From NCBI GenBank assembly GCA_040389445.1, contig JAZJZX010000013.1, positions 186,001-250,000 on the forward strand: a stretch of 64,000 nucleotides of DNA, in the 5' to 3' direction. Below are positions 41,712-50,220 of the stretch, one piece after another. The first letter of the stretch is position 1. Every line of letters starts with the position of its first letter. A model generated the notes under the pieces. The model searched no databases. It saw only the letters and a list, made by a program, of their open reading frames with translations, and was not told where the DNA came from. The stretch comes from UBA5189 sp040389445 (lineage in GTDB: Bacteria; Chloroflexota; Limnocylindria; Limnocylindrales; CSP1-4). The position numbers and the translations under genes were made by a program.

Positions 41712-42320
41712 ATGCGTCTGACCGCCTGGGAGGAGGAGCGCCTCCTCATCTTCACGGCAGCGGAACTCGCCCGCCGCCACCGGGATCGTGGGCTGTTGCT
41801 CAACGCTCCGGAGGCCATCGCGATCATCTGCGACGCCATGTTCGAGGCGGCTCGCGGCGGCGCCTCGTTCCGGGACGTCGAGACCGCGGGTCGATCAGCC
41901 GTCCAGCGTGACCAGGTGATGAGCGGCGTGCCGTCGATCGTGGATGAGGTCCGCCTCGAGGTCCTCCTGGTCGAAGGGACGCGCCTGATCGTGCTCCTTG
42001 ATCCCTTCGGCGCCGCTGCGTCCGAGCCCGACGGGCCGGGTTCGGTGACCCTCGCCCACGAGCAGCCGCCTGACCCGACGGCACATCTCGAGCGCCGGCT
42101 GGTCGAGGTGCGCAGCACCTCCACGCGCGCCGTTCGCGTTTCGTCCCACTTTCCGTTCGATCGGGTCAATCGACGGCTGCTCTTCGATCGGGACGTCGCG
42201 TCGGGATTCCGACTGGACATTCCGGCCGGCAGCTCGGAGCGCTGGGCCCCGGGCGAGACGCGGACCGTGAGCCTCGTCCGCTACAGCGCGGGGCCAGCGT
42301 CCCCTCCGGACGCCCCGTGA
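41712..42320 (+). CDS. Fused urease gamma-beta subunit-like protein
   Basis: The 202-residue product joins two urease small subunits. Residues 1-100 match gamma (MRLTAWEEERLLIFTAAELA, GLLLNAPEAIAIICDAMFEA, QVMSGVPSIVDEV). Residues about 115-195 match beta (VSSHFPFDRVNRRLLFDR, GFRLDIPAGSSERWAPGETR, then VSLVRYSAG). Natural gamma-beta fusions exist, for example in Helicobacter and some actinobacterial ureases. The beta part departs from consensus at SHFPFDRVN, where classical proteins read SHFHFFEVN. The stop overlaps the alpha-like start (GTGA). It would form the scaffold around the alpha active-site subunit. Confidence 0.85.
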   Translation: MRLTAWEEERLLIFTAAELARRHRDRGLLLNAPEAIAIICDAMFEAARGGASFRDVETAGRSAVQRDQVMSGVPSIVDEVRLEVLLVEGTRLIVLLDPFGAAASEPDGPGSVTLAHEQPPDPTAHLERRLVEVRSTSTRAVRVSSHFPFDRVNRRLLFDRDVASGFRLDIPAGSSERWAPGETRTVSLVRYSAGPASPPDAP

Positions 42321-44020
42321 CGCGGCTCTCGCGCCTGGAGCGCCTCGCCCGGTTCGGGCCGAGCACGGGCGACATCGTCCGCCTGGCGGATACGTCCCTG
42401 CACGTCCGCGTGCGGGAAGACCGCCAGGCACCGGGCGACGAGCCGGTGTGGGGCTACGCGAAGGACCTCCGAATCGGCCTCGCGCAGTCCACCATCAGCG
42501 ACCCGTCGGAACTCGATGCGGTAGTGGTCGGGGCACTCGTGATCGATCCGGTCGTGGGCATCGTGAAGGCCGACATCGGGATCAAGGATGGACGGATCGT
42601 CGGTGTCGGCCGGGCCGGCAATCCGGGCATTTCCGGGGGAATCGATCTTCCGATCGGTCCGCACACCGTCCCGATCACCGCCTACGGCCTCATCGCGACG
42701 CCGGGCGCCGTGGACACGCACGTCCACACGATCAGCCCGAATCTCATTCCTGCCGCCCTGTCGGCGGGCGTCACCACGCTCATCACGGCCGGCTTCGACG
42801 AACCGCCGGCTGCGATGGAGCGGACGTTGCGCGGCCTTGAGCAGTGGCCGATCAACGTCGGCCTCCAGGCAAATGCGCGCGCCGCGGACGACGCCGCGCT
42901 GGAACCGCTCCTCGCCGCCGGCGCCGTCGGCTTCAAGATCCACGAGGACTACGGTGCGTCCCCCGAGCTCATCGATCACGTGCTGGACTTCGCCGATGCG
43001 CATGACGTTTCGGTCAGTCTCCACACGGACGGCCTCCACGAGACGGCTGAGCTCGAGGACACCGTGGCGGCGATCGCCGGACGAACGGTCCATGCCTATC
43101 ACGTGGAGGGGTCGGGCGGCGGGCACATCCCGGACGTCATCGGTCTCGTTCGGGAGGCAAACGTCATCTGCTCGTCCACGACCCCCACCATCCCGTGGGG
43201 CGTCTCCGCGGCCCGGGAAACACTGGCGATGACCATGCTCAACCACGGCACGAGCTGGGCGGTTGCGGAGGATGTGGCCCTCGTGCTCGAGCGCCTCCAT
43301 CCGGCCACGATGGCCGCCGAAGGACCGCTCCACGAGATGGGCGCCATCCAGATCGTGAACTCGGACTCGCAGGGCATGGGCCGGATCATGGAGACGGTCC
43401 GCCGGACGTTCCAGCTCGCCGACCTCATGAAGGCATGGCGAGCCACGGAAGGTGGGCGGGCCATCGCCGCCGAGGCGGGGCTGGCCGAGGAGGGACCCGA
43501 TGATGGCGACCGGGTCCTCCGCTATCTCGCCAAGGTCACCACGGAGCCGGCGATCACCCACGGGATCGCCGACCACGTGGGCAGCCTTGCGCCCGGCCGG
43601 ATCGCCGACATCGTGTTCTGGAAGCCGGCGTACTTCGGGGTCAAGCCGGAACTCGTCCTCAAGGGCGGTCATCCGGCGTGGTCGCCGCTCGGCGACGGCA
43701 ATGCATCCGTCGAACGCGCGGAGCCGACGCGGTACGCGCCAGAGTTTGCAGGGCTCGGGCATGCGGCCCCGTCAATCGCGACGACGTTCCTGTCGGGTGC
43801 GGCCGACGTGGCCGCGCTCCGCCGACGTCTCGACAGCTCGCGCACGTTTCTGCCCGTCACCAGATGCCGCGGCCTGACCCGTTCCTCGCTCATCGGGAAT
43901 CGGAGCACCGCCGCCGTGGATGTCGATCCCCGGGATGGCCGTGTCACCCTCGGTCGCCTCGTCGTCGCGACCGAGGCCGCCGCGGACGTGCCCCTCAGCG
44001 GACGCTACTTCCTGCGCTGA
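42317..44020 (+). CDS. Urease alpha subunit homologue, divergent
   Basis: The 567-residue protein aligns over its length with UreC. Metal ligands appear intact: DTHVHTISP (two His), GFKIHEDYG (the carbamylated Lys and a His), LHTDGLHE (His), YHVEGSGGGHIPD (His) and NSDSQGMGR (Asp). The mobile flap differs: classical MVCHHL is MLNHGT here, so the flap cysteine is asparagine while the following histidine is kept. No ureD/E/F/G maturation genes are in the window. Urease hydrolyses urea to ammonia and carbamate; with these changes another amide substrate is possible. GTG overlaps the gamma-beta stop. Confidence 0.82.
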   Translation: MTRLSRLERLARFGPSTGDIVRLADTSLHVRVREDRQAPGDEPVWGYAKDLRIGLAQSTISDPSELDAVVVGALVIDPVVGIVKADIGIKDGRIVGVGRAGNPGISGGIDLPIGPHTVPITAYGLIATPGAVDTHVHTISPNLIPAALSAGVTTLITAGFDEPPAAMERTLRGLEQWPINVGLQANARAADDAALEPLLAAGAVGFKIHEDYGASPELIDHVLDFADAHDVSVSLHTDGLHETAELEDTVAAIAGRTVHAYHVEGSGGGHIPDVIGLVREANVICSSTTPTIPWGVSAARETLAMTMLNHGTSWAVAEDVALVLERLHPATMAAEGPLHEMGAIQIVNSDSQGMGRIMETVRRTFQLADLMKAWRATEGGRAIAAEAGLAEEGPDDGDRVLRYLAKVTTEPAITHGIADHVGSLAPGRIADIVFWKPAYFGVKPELVLKGGHPAWSPLGDGNASVERAEPTRYAPEFAGLGHAAPSIATTFLSGAADVAALRRRLDSSRTFLPVTRCRGLTRSSLIGNRSTAAVDVDPRDGRVTLGRLVVATEAAADVPLSGRYFLR

Positions 44021-44078
44021 CGCCCGATCCGGGCGGACGGGTACGAGCCGCGGCTGCGAGCGCCCGGCGGCACCGGAC

Positions 44079-45131
44079 CTACCAGATGTCGCCCACCGTG
44101 AAGCCGTCCGGGAACGGGTCCGTCGGATCCACGACATAGGTGGCCATGCCGGTGATCCAGGCGGTGCCGGTGATCGTGGGAACGACCGCGCGGTAGGGTC
44201 CGACCACCGTCTCCTCGACGAGGCGGCCGGTGAACACCGTGCCCAGGATGCCTTCGTGACGGAAGGCCTCGCCGACCTCGAGCCGGCCCCGGGCGTGCAG
44301 CGTCGCCATCTTCGCGGACGTGCCGGTGCCGCATGGGGAGCGATCGATCGCCCCGGTCCACGTGGACGGCTTCGAGAAGTCGAGCACTCCGGTCGACACG
44401 GTGACCACGTTGCGCAGCGAATTCGCGGGATCGTGGGCGGGACCGGACAGTTGCCCGATCGTGATCCCTGCGAAACCCGGCTGCTCCGGGTGCACCACCG
44501 GCAGTTGCTCGGCTGCGGCGGCCTTGATCAGCTCGGTGATCCGGGTGATGTCACGACCCTCGTCCGGGGTGAGGCGCAAGCCGAATCCCGCCGCCTCGGC
44601 GATCACGTAGAACATGCCGCCGTAGGCGACGTCGACCGTCACCGTCCCGAGCGTGGGAACCTCGACCGGCGCGTCGAGATGCGTCGCGAACGCGGGCACG
44701 TTTCGGAAGGTCACGCTCGTGACCTTGCCGTCGCGACATTCGCACCGCAGCCGGATGAGCCCGGCCGGGGATTCGAGTACCAGCTCCGTCACCGGCTCGA
44801 CCATCGGGACCATGCCGGTCTCGAGGAGAACGGTGGCCGTGCAGATCGTGTTGGTCCCGGACATGCCCGGGTACTCGACCTGCTCCATGATCACGTAGCC
44901 GGCGTCGGCCCCGGGGTTCGTGGACGGAAGGACGAGGTTGCAGTTCGCCGCCGGGTAGCCGCGCGGTTCGCGCAGCATGAGCCGGCGCAGATCGTCACCG
45001 TTGGCCTGCAGCCAGGTCATCTTGTCGAACATCGTGACGCCGGGGACATCCAGGACGCCCCCCACGATCACCCGGCCGGGTTCACCGGCCGCATGGGCGT
45101 CCACCGCCTGGATCGTGCGTGCGAGTCGCAT
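44079..45131 (-). CDS. Proline racemase-family enzyme, Ser/Cys type
   Basis: The 350-residue protein belongs to the proline racemase / hydroxyproline epimerase / trans-3-hydroxyproline dehydratase superfamily. The second catalytic cysteine is present in DRSPCGTGTSAKMA (about residue 256). The first is replaced by serine (YPGMSGTNTIC instead of MCGHG). Ser-Cys members have been assigned to hydroxyproline epimerase and dehydratase activities, so the substrate is probably a hydroxyproline. ATG start with GGAGAG upstream. It is convergent with the urease-like operon and upstream of nothing in a hydroxyproline pathway, so the context gives little help. Confidence 0.82.
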   Translation of the reverse strand: MRLARTIQAVDAHAAGEPGRVIVGGVLDVPGVTMFDKMTWLQANGDDLRRLMLREPRGYPAANCNLVLPSTNPGADAGYVIMEQVEYPGMSGTNTICTATVLLETGMVPMVEPVTELVLESPAGLIRLRCECRDGKVTSVTFRNVPAFATHLDAPVEVPTLGTVTVDVAYGGMFYVIAEAAGFGLRLTPDEGRDITRITELIKAAAAEQLPVVHPEQPGFAGITIGQLSGPAHDPANSLRNVVTVSTGVLDFSKPSTWTGAIDRSPCGTGTSAKMATLHARGRLEVGEAFRHEGILGTVFTGRLVEETVVGPYRAVVPTITGTAWITGMATYVVDPTDPFPDGFTVGDIW

Positions 45132-45139
45132 CCGCTCTC

Positions 45140-45625
45140 CTACCGTCCCCGCCGCGCTTCGGCGACGTCTCGCTCCATCTGGCGTCGGGCATCGCGTTCG
45201 GCGATGTCGCGCCGTTTGTCGTGCAGCTGCTTGCCCCGCCCCAGTCCCAGCTCCAGCTTTGCCTTGCCGCGCCCCGTGATGTAGAGGCGGAGCGGCACAA
45301 GGGTCAGCCCCTTCGCCTTGGTCCTGCCGAGAAGCTGATCGATCTGGGCCCGGTGGAGGAGCAGTTTGCGCTCCCGCTTCGCCTCATGATTGAACCTGCT
45401 GGCGCTTTCCCACGGAGCGATGTGGGCGCCGATCAGCCAGGCCTGGCCGCGATCGATGCGGGCGTAGGCGTCGGTCAGGTTGACCTGGCCGGCGCGAATG
45501 CTCTTGATCTCGGTTCCGACCAGCACGATGCCGGCCTCCACGGTGTCCTCGATCGAGAACTCGTGGCGAGCCCGGCGGTTCTGCGCGATGGTCCGTTCGT
45601 CCATCGGCGGGTGCGCTCCAGTCAT
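45140..45625 (-). CDS. smpB: SsrA-binding protein SmpB
   Basis: The 161-residue protein has AQNRRARHEFSIEDTVEAG at about residues 14-32 and VLVGTEIKSIRAGQVNLTDA, the SmpB core. LGRTKAKGLTLVPLRLYI and GKAKLELGLGRGKQLHDKR follow. The basic C-terminal tail probes the empty mRNA channel in stalled ribosomes. The start may be ATG 45625, which lacks a Shine-Dalgarno, or ATG 45604. The tmRNA partner is about 4 kb away on the same strand. The leader upstream contains a strong Shine-Dalgarno, short frames and a hairpin. Confidence 0.95.
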   Translation of the reverse strand: MTGAHPPMDERTIAQNRRARHEFSIEDTVEAGIVLVGTEIKSIRAGQVNLTDAYARIDRGQAWLIGAHIAPWESASRFNHEAKRERKLLLHRAQIDQLLGRTKAKGLTLVPLRLYITGRGKAKLELGLGRGKQLHDKRRDIAERDARRQMERDVAEARRGR

Positions 45626-45647
45626 GGATTCAGGTGGCTGAACGCGC

Positions 45648-45675
45648 GAACGCCGGCCCTTGCGGACCGGCGTTC
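45648..45675 (-). promoter_or_regulatory. Hairpin in the smpB leader
   Basis: On the minus strand GAACGCCGG (45675-45667) pairs perfectly with CCGGCGTTC (45656-45648) around a TCCGCAAGGG loop, about 22 bases before the smpB ATG. No U-tract follows, so classical termination is not obvious. The upstream short frame ends exactly at the hairpin base, which suggests coupling between translation and folding. Confidence 0.55.
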
Positions 45676-45760
45676 ATTGCGGCTGCCACCCGCACGGAAG
45701 ACCGGTTAGACGGTCAGCTCCGGCGAGGTGGTGCAGCGACTGTGATACGACACTGCACAT
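45674..45760 (-). other. Putative leader peptide frame upstream of smpB
   Basis: A perfect complement of the 16S 3' end, GAAAGGAGGTGATG (45771-45758), precedes ATG 45760. This ATG opens a 28-codon frame (begins MCSVVSQSLHHLAGADRLTG, ends with PQ) stopping at 45676-45674 within the hairpin arm. A GTG two bases later (45758) opens another 14-codon frame (VQCRITVAAPPRRS) with better spacing to GGAGG. A possible promoter TTGCCA-17-TACGGT (45810-45782) would start transcripts just before the ribosome site. Whether either frame is translated is unknown. Confidence 0.4.
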
Positions 45761-45817
45761 CACCTCCTTTCGTTCGCGGGTACCGTACCGGATCAGGAAG
45801 GCGCTGGCAACCGTCGG

Positions 45818-47245
45818 TCATGCCGCGTGTTGCAGAAGCGCCGGCAGCGCGCCCGTTCCGGACAGGAACGCGATGGCTCGCTCGAGCACGAGATCCGTTC
45901 CGGACGGCGTGTCGGCCGGGATGGCGACCGCGATGTCGGGGACCAGGCCCACCTTGTGGATCCACCGCTTGTTCGGCGTCAGCCACTTCGCAACGGTCAG
46001 CTTCACGCCGCCGGCATCGTCGTTGAGTTCGATCCAGGTCTGGACCGTACCCTTGCCGTACGAGGTCTCCCCGATCAGCGTGCCTCGGCCTGTGTCCTGG
46101 AGTGCGCCTGCGACGATCTCGCTGGCCGAGGCGCTGCCCTTGTCGATGAGCACGGCGACGTGGATCCCCGGATCCGTGGCGACGCCCTTGCCGAGCGATT
46201 CGGTCGGCGTGACGTTGCCCTGCGAATCCTCTTCCCAGAAGACCGGACCCTCGGCAATGAACGCGCTGGCAACCGTCCGCGCCGCCGTGACGAACCCGCC
46301 GGGATTTCCGCGCAGGTCGAGGATGATCTTCGTCTGGCCAGCGTCCACGGCCTTCTTGACGGCGTCCACGAACGTCGTCGCGCCGTTCTCCGAGAATCCG
46401 GTCAGTCGCACGTACGCGATCGTGCCGTCGGCATATTGATCGGTGATGACTTCCCGCTGGCGAACGACGTCCCGGATGATGGTGACATCGAATGCGGCGA
46501 TCCCGATCCGCTCGATCTGGAGCACGACGGGCGTGCCCTTCTTGCCCCGGATCCGATCGCGGGCCTCGCTCGGCGTCAGCCCGTCGAGGGTGCCACCGTC
46601 CACCTTCGCGATCACGTCACCGGGTTTGAGGCCGGCCGCGGCGGCGGGGCTGCCATCGAGCGGTGCCACCACGACCAGGCGGCAATCCGGCCCGAAGGTG
46701 GCGCAATCGACCGTTTCGCCCTTGGCGTTCACCGTACCGATCTCGGCGCCGATGCCCTCGAACTCGCCGGAGATGTCCTGGAGCGTATTGCGGAACTCCT
46801 CGGAGGTCAGGTACGTGGAGTACGGGTCACCGACCGCCTCGACCATGCCCTTGATGGCGCCCTCGATCAGCGCCTTCTTGTCCACCGGGCCGAGCGCATA
46901 CCGATCCCGGATGGCGGCGTAGACATCCCAGAACGGCTGGAATGCCGCTTCGTCGGTCGCCGGCGTGCCCGGCTGTGCCGACTGGCGCTGGCCGAGGACG
47001 TAGCCGGAGGCGAACAGGGCGCCCCCGCTGAGCACGATCACGAGGACCACGGCCAGGCCGAGCAGGAGCGCACCCCGTCCGCTGCGCCCACCGGGTCGCG
47101 AGGTCGAGGAGGGCAGGGTCACGACGGGAGCAATCGCCGACGGGGCCGCAGCGTCTCCAGGGTCGGTCCCCGAGTCGCCAAGGAAGGCCTCGTCCGGTGA
47201 GAGGCCTCGTTCGTCGTCTGGCGGTGGAGGTGCGTCGGGGAGCAT
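45818..47245 (-). CDS. C-terminal processing peptidase, S41 family (Ctp)
   Basis: The 475-residue protein has a Pro/Asp-rich cytoplasmic N-terminus, one membrane anchor at about 60-83 (ALLLGLAVVLVIVLSGGALF), and a PDZ domain (about 180-255; GSPAAAAGLKPGDVIAKVDG). The S41 catalytic domain has the Ser/Lys dyad in IDKGSASASEIVAGALQ and YGKGTVQTWIEL, with LDLRGNPGG before it. Ctp proteases cleave C-terminal tails of exported or cell-wall proteins on the outside of the membrane. It lies downstream of ftsEX on the same strand (174-base gap). The divisome proteins it might process are not identifiable. Confidence 0.92.
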   Translation of the reverse strand: MLPDAPPPPDDERGLSPDEAFLGDSGTDPGDAAAPSAIAPVVTLPSSTSRPGGRSGRGALLLGLAVVLVIVLSGGALFASGYVLGQRQSAQPGTPATDEAAFQPFWDVYAAIRDRYALGPVDKKALIEGAIKGMVEAVGDPYSTYLTSEEFRNTLQDISGEFEGIGAEIGTVNAKGETVDCATFGPDCRLVVVAPLDGSPAAAAGLKPGDVIAKVDGGTLDGLTPSEARDRIRGKKGTPVVLQIERIGIAAFDVTIIRDVVRQREVITDQYADGTIAYVRLTGFSENGATTFVDAVKKAVDAGQTKIILDLRGNPGGFVTAARTVASAFIAEGPVFWEEDSQGNVTPTESLGKGVATDPGIHVAVLIDKGSASASEIVAGALQDTGRGTLIGETSYGKGTVQTWIELNDDAGGVKLTVAKWLTPNKRWIHKVGLVPDIAVAIPADTPSGTDLVLERAIAFLSGTGALPALLQHAA

Positions 47246-47419
47246 CGGTCAGGGGTTCCTCTGCGTGGCAAACGAGTTCGCCGTACGTCCACGCGATCCA
47301 TTGCGCGTGGTGCGAAAGCCTACATGGCCGTCGTCGATCCTACGCTCGGGAGCGCTCCGATGGATCGATCGTGACTGAAACCACACGGAGCCTTCGCCGG
47401 GCCTTCACCGGGCCGGACC

Positions 47420-48304
47420 TCACCGGATGAGATACGTGCGAACCGAAACGAAGGCGCCCAGCACGCCCAGGCCGACGCCCGAGCCGATCACGAGGACCGC
47501 CACGTCCCGGGCGATCGCTCCGACCCGGATCGGCACGACCCGGAAGAACTCGAACATGAAGGTGCTCATCGGGTCGGACGCCGCCGCAATGATGCCCAGC
47601 GTGATCGCTGCCCCGAGGACGCCGACGAGCGCACCCTCGAACACAAAGGGCCATCGAATGAAGGCATCCGAGGCGCCGACGAGCCGCATGACCTCGATTT
47701 CCTCGGCGCGAGCCACGACGGCCAGGCGGATGGTGTTGATGACGATGAACAGGACGATCGCCCCGATCACGCCGAGGATCACGATCCCGGCGGTCCGCAG
47801 GAACTCGGTGACGGTCAGGACCCGATTGACCAGGTCGGTGATGTTCTTCACCCGCTCAACGAGCGGATCTGCCCGCAGCGTGTCGGTCACGGCGGTGAAG
47901 TCGGCCGGATCGCGGAGCTTGACCTCGAGGCTGGCATGAAGCGGGTTCGTGTCCAGAAACGACGTCAGATCCTCCTCGCCCTGGGCCGCACGCGCCTCAC
48001 GGAATCGCTGGAGGGCCGCCTCGCGCGATACGAACGTCACATCCCGAACCTCCGGCAGGACACCGATTCGCAGGCGCAGATCCTCGATCTCGGTTGCGGT
48101 TGCCGTGGCCCGCAGGTCGGCGACGACCTCGACCTTCTGCTCCACGAACTGGAGGCCGGCCAGGAGGCCGTTCTGGACGATGAAGAAGCCCGACAGCAGG
48201 AGCAGCATGAGGGTCATCGTCGCGGTCGCCGCGAGGCTCATGGCGCCGTTGCGCCAGAAGCCCTGCCAGGCGCGGGAGAGGCTGAAGGCCAGGAAACGGA
48301 ACAT
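47420..48304 (-). CDS. ftsX: Cell division protein FtsX
   Basis: The 294-residue protein (ATG 48304; the longer frame is ftsE shadow) has four apparent helices. One is N-terminal (AMSLAATATMTLMLLLLSGFF). Three are C-terminal, with a FtsX-like extracellular domain between them (VRDVTFVSREAALQRFREA at about 75-95) and the conserved VVARAEEIEVMRLVGASDAF (about 200). FtsX with FtsE recruits and activates peptidoglycan hydrolases at the septum. The gene starts 5 bases after the ftsE stop. Confidence 0.95.
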   Translation of the reverse strand: MFRFLAFSLSRAWQGFWRNGAMSLAATATMTLMLLLLSGFFIVQNGLLAGLQFVEQKVEVVADLRATATATEIEDLRLRIGVLPEVRDVTFVSREAALQRFREARAAQGEEDLTSFLDTNPLHASLEVKLRDPADFTAVTDTLRADPLVERVKNITDLVNRVLTVTEFLRTAGIVILGVIGAIVLFIVINTIRLAVVARAEEIEVMRLVGASDAFIRWPFVFEGALVGVLGAAITLGIIAAASDPMSTFMFEFFRVVPIRVGAIARDVAVLVIGSGVGLGVLGAFVSVRTYLIR

Positions 48305-48308
48305 CAGG

Positions 48309-49130
48309 TCAGCCCTGTCGGTGGTACCGACCACCGACCTCGTCCCGGATGACGCGGCCCTCCTCGAGCGCGATGACGCGCTTTCGGAGCGCCGTGACCA
48401 CGTCGGCGTTGTGGGTGGCCATGAGCACCGTGACACCCAGCTGATTGATTCGCAGGAGCAGCTGGATGATCTCCCAGCTGATGAACGGGTCGAGGTTGCC
48501 GGTCGGCTCGTCGGCGATCACGAGCCTCGGGTCGTGAACCAGCGCCCGCGCGATTGCCGTCCGTTGCTGCTCGCCCCCGGACAGCTGGCGCGGGAACTGG
48601 GCCGCCTGTCCCACCAGGCCGACGAGCCGGAGCGCCCGTTCAACGGCCGGCCCGATGTGGCCGCGCGGGGTGCCGGTGACCTCGAGCGCAAAGGCGATGT
48701 TCTCCCGAACCGTCTTGGCGGGCAGCAGCCGGAAATCCTGGAATACCGCTCCGATCTTGCGGCGAACGCGCGGGACCTTGCGGCGTGGAAGGCGAGCCAG
48801 GTCGTCGCCGTCGAGGTAGACCTGGCCGTGCGTCGCCAATTCGTCCCGGATGATCAGTTTCATGAGCGTCGACTTGCCGGCCCCGCTCGGGCCGACGAGG
48901 AAGACGAAGTCGCCCTCGGGGATCACGAGGTCCACATCGCGCAGCGCTTCGCGTCCGTTCGGGTAGCGCTTGGTCACGTCATTGAGGACGAGGACCGCAG
49001 GCCGTGCGGCCCCGGCCGGCCCTCGGCCGTCGGTTGGTCCGCCGTCCACGGGGACATCCTCCACGGGGACGGCGTCCCCACGGACGTCCTCCGGCCTGCG
49101 TCGCTGGGTGCCTGTTCTGGTCATGGTCAA
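48309..49130 (-). CDS. ftsE: Cell division ATP-binding protein FtsE
   Basis: The ABC ATPase has FLVGPSGAGKSTLMKLI (Walker A, about residues 78-94), QLSGGEQQRTAIARAL (signature, about 180) and RLVIADEPTGNLDP (Walker B), with the Q-loop FQDFRLLP typical of FtsE. An unusual N-terminal extension of about 45 residues rich in Pro/Gly/Asp precedes the standard start VLVLNDVTKRYPNG. Either a downstream start is used or this species has a disordered tail. FtsE controls FtsX and peptidoglycan hydrolysis. Confidence 0.95.
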   Translation of the reverse strand: MTMTRTGTQRRRPEDVRGDAVPVEDVPVDGGPTDGRGPAGAARPAVLVLNDVTKRYPNGREALRDVDLVIPEGDFVFLVGPSGAGKSTLMKLIIRDELATHGQVYLDGDDLARLPRRKVPRVRRKIGAVFQDFRLLPAKTVRENIAFALEVTGTPRGHIGPAVERALRLVGLVGQAAQFPRQLSGGEQQRTAIARALVHDPRLVIADEPTGNLDPFISWEIIQLLLRINQLGVTVLMATHNADVVTALRKRVIALEEGRVIRDEVGGRYHRQG

Positions 49131-49278
49131 GATCGGCTCCGCGGTGCGCTGCGGCGACCATTCCGGGATCGCTGCGAGCTCGCGAGACTCCGGGCCCGGG
49201 GCACGTCGGAGGGAGCCACGTCGAGGCTGAGGCTACCACCGCCCCGCGAAAGACCACAAGCGCCGACGCTCCTGCCCG

Positions 49279-50220
49279 TCAGAGCAGCCCGGGCGACATT
49301 GGCGTGTACCGCTCGAAATCGGCAAAGGGCCTCGACCAGCCGAGAAGGACCGGAAAGCCCTCGATTCGCAGGCCGGCCCGGATCAGCATCTCCACCGCTG
49401 GAGCGGCTTGTCCGGGGACCCAGATCGCCGAGGCCCCGCGGGGCAGGACCGCATCGAGGAGGTCGGCGACGACGGGCGCCAGATGGGCCGCGTCACGAAC
49501 CGCCACGGGCCCGATCCGGCCGACCTCCGAGGTGTATCCGTAGCCGGCGAGCCGGCCGGTGTCGTCGCGGTAGGTGAAGCCGATCCGGCCCTGTCGCCGG
49601 AGGAGGTCGTGATCCGCCGGGTGGTCGAACCCGAGGACCTCCCGGTCGACCGCTGCGAGTTCGGCCAGGAGACCGTGGTCCCGTTCCGCGGGTGCCGAGT
49701 TGTCGAAGCGCCGGGAGGCGAGCCCGATGGGCAGCGGCGGCAGCGCCGCCCGGCGGCGCGGTCGTCCGACGAGGTTGAACATCGGCATGCGCGCCACCAT
49801 TCGATGCGATGCGTAGAGCCCGTTGGAGATCGGCTGCGCGGCGTCCGTGGCGACCGCGAGGATCGCGTCGTCCACCGGCAGGATGCGCTCAAGGAGCGCC
49901 CGACCCAGGCCTGCCCGCTGCAGGCCCGGCCGCACGAAGAGCATGGACAGGAACCAGACGCGGCCTCGCCTGGCGGCCGCGGCGAAGGCGACGAGGGTCT
50001 CGTCACCGAGCTCGTCGGGTCGGGTCGCCACCCAGAACAGCTCGGGATCCGTGGCCAGGACATGGGCGTGGAGTTGACGCAGCGTCGCGTTGTCCGGCGG
50101 GATTTCCATCTCGCCGAGCGGGAGCAGATAGTCGTTGAGACCGTCACGCCAGATCTCCTCGCAGGCCGGCAGATCACCGGGAACGGCCCGTCGGAAGGCG
50201 ATGTCGGCGAGGCCGCTCAC
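49279..50220 (-). CDS. GNAT-family N-acetyltransferase, double-domain
   Basis: The 313-residue protein has a N-terminal GNAT domain (about 5-150). Motif A appears in FLSMLFVRPGLQRAGLGRAL with the Q/R-x-x-G-x-G/A acetyl-CoA loop. A second, degenerate GNAT-like half spans about 165-313 (FTYRDDTGRLAGYGYTSEVG). Such tandem arrangements occur in mycothiol-synthase-like and antibiotic-modifying enzymes, but the substrate cannot be read here. GTG start overlaps the prfB stop by 4 bases, so it is translated with RF2. That association may merely be operonic. Confidence 0.75.
   Translation of the reverse strand: MSGLADIAFRRAVPGDLPACEEIWRDGLNDYLLPLGEMEIPPDNATLRQLHAHVLATDPELFWVATRPDELGDETLVAFAAAARRGRVWFLSMLFVRPGLQRAGLGRALLERILPVDDAILAVATDAAQPISNGLYASHRMVARMPMFNLVGRPRRRAALPPLPIGLASRRFDNSAPAERDHGLLAELAAVDREVLGFDHPADHDLLRRQGRIGFTYRDDTGRLAGYGYTSEVGRIGPVAVRDAAHLAPVVADLLDAVLPRGASAIWVPGQAAPAVEMLIRAGLRIEGFPVLLGWSRPFADFERYTPMSPGLL

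Noticed and set aside
45761..45771. 16S rRNA 3' end fragment
   Set aside because: Only the anti-Shine-Dalgarno segment is matched, with no further rRNA sequence on either side; the opposite strand functions as a ribosome binding site.
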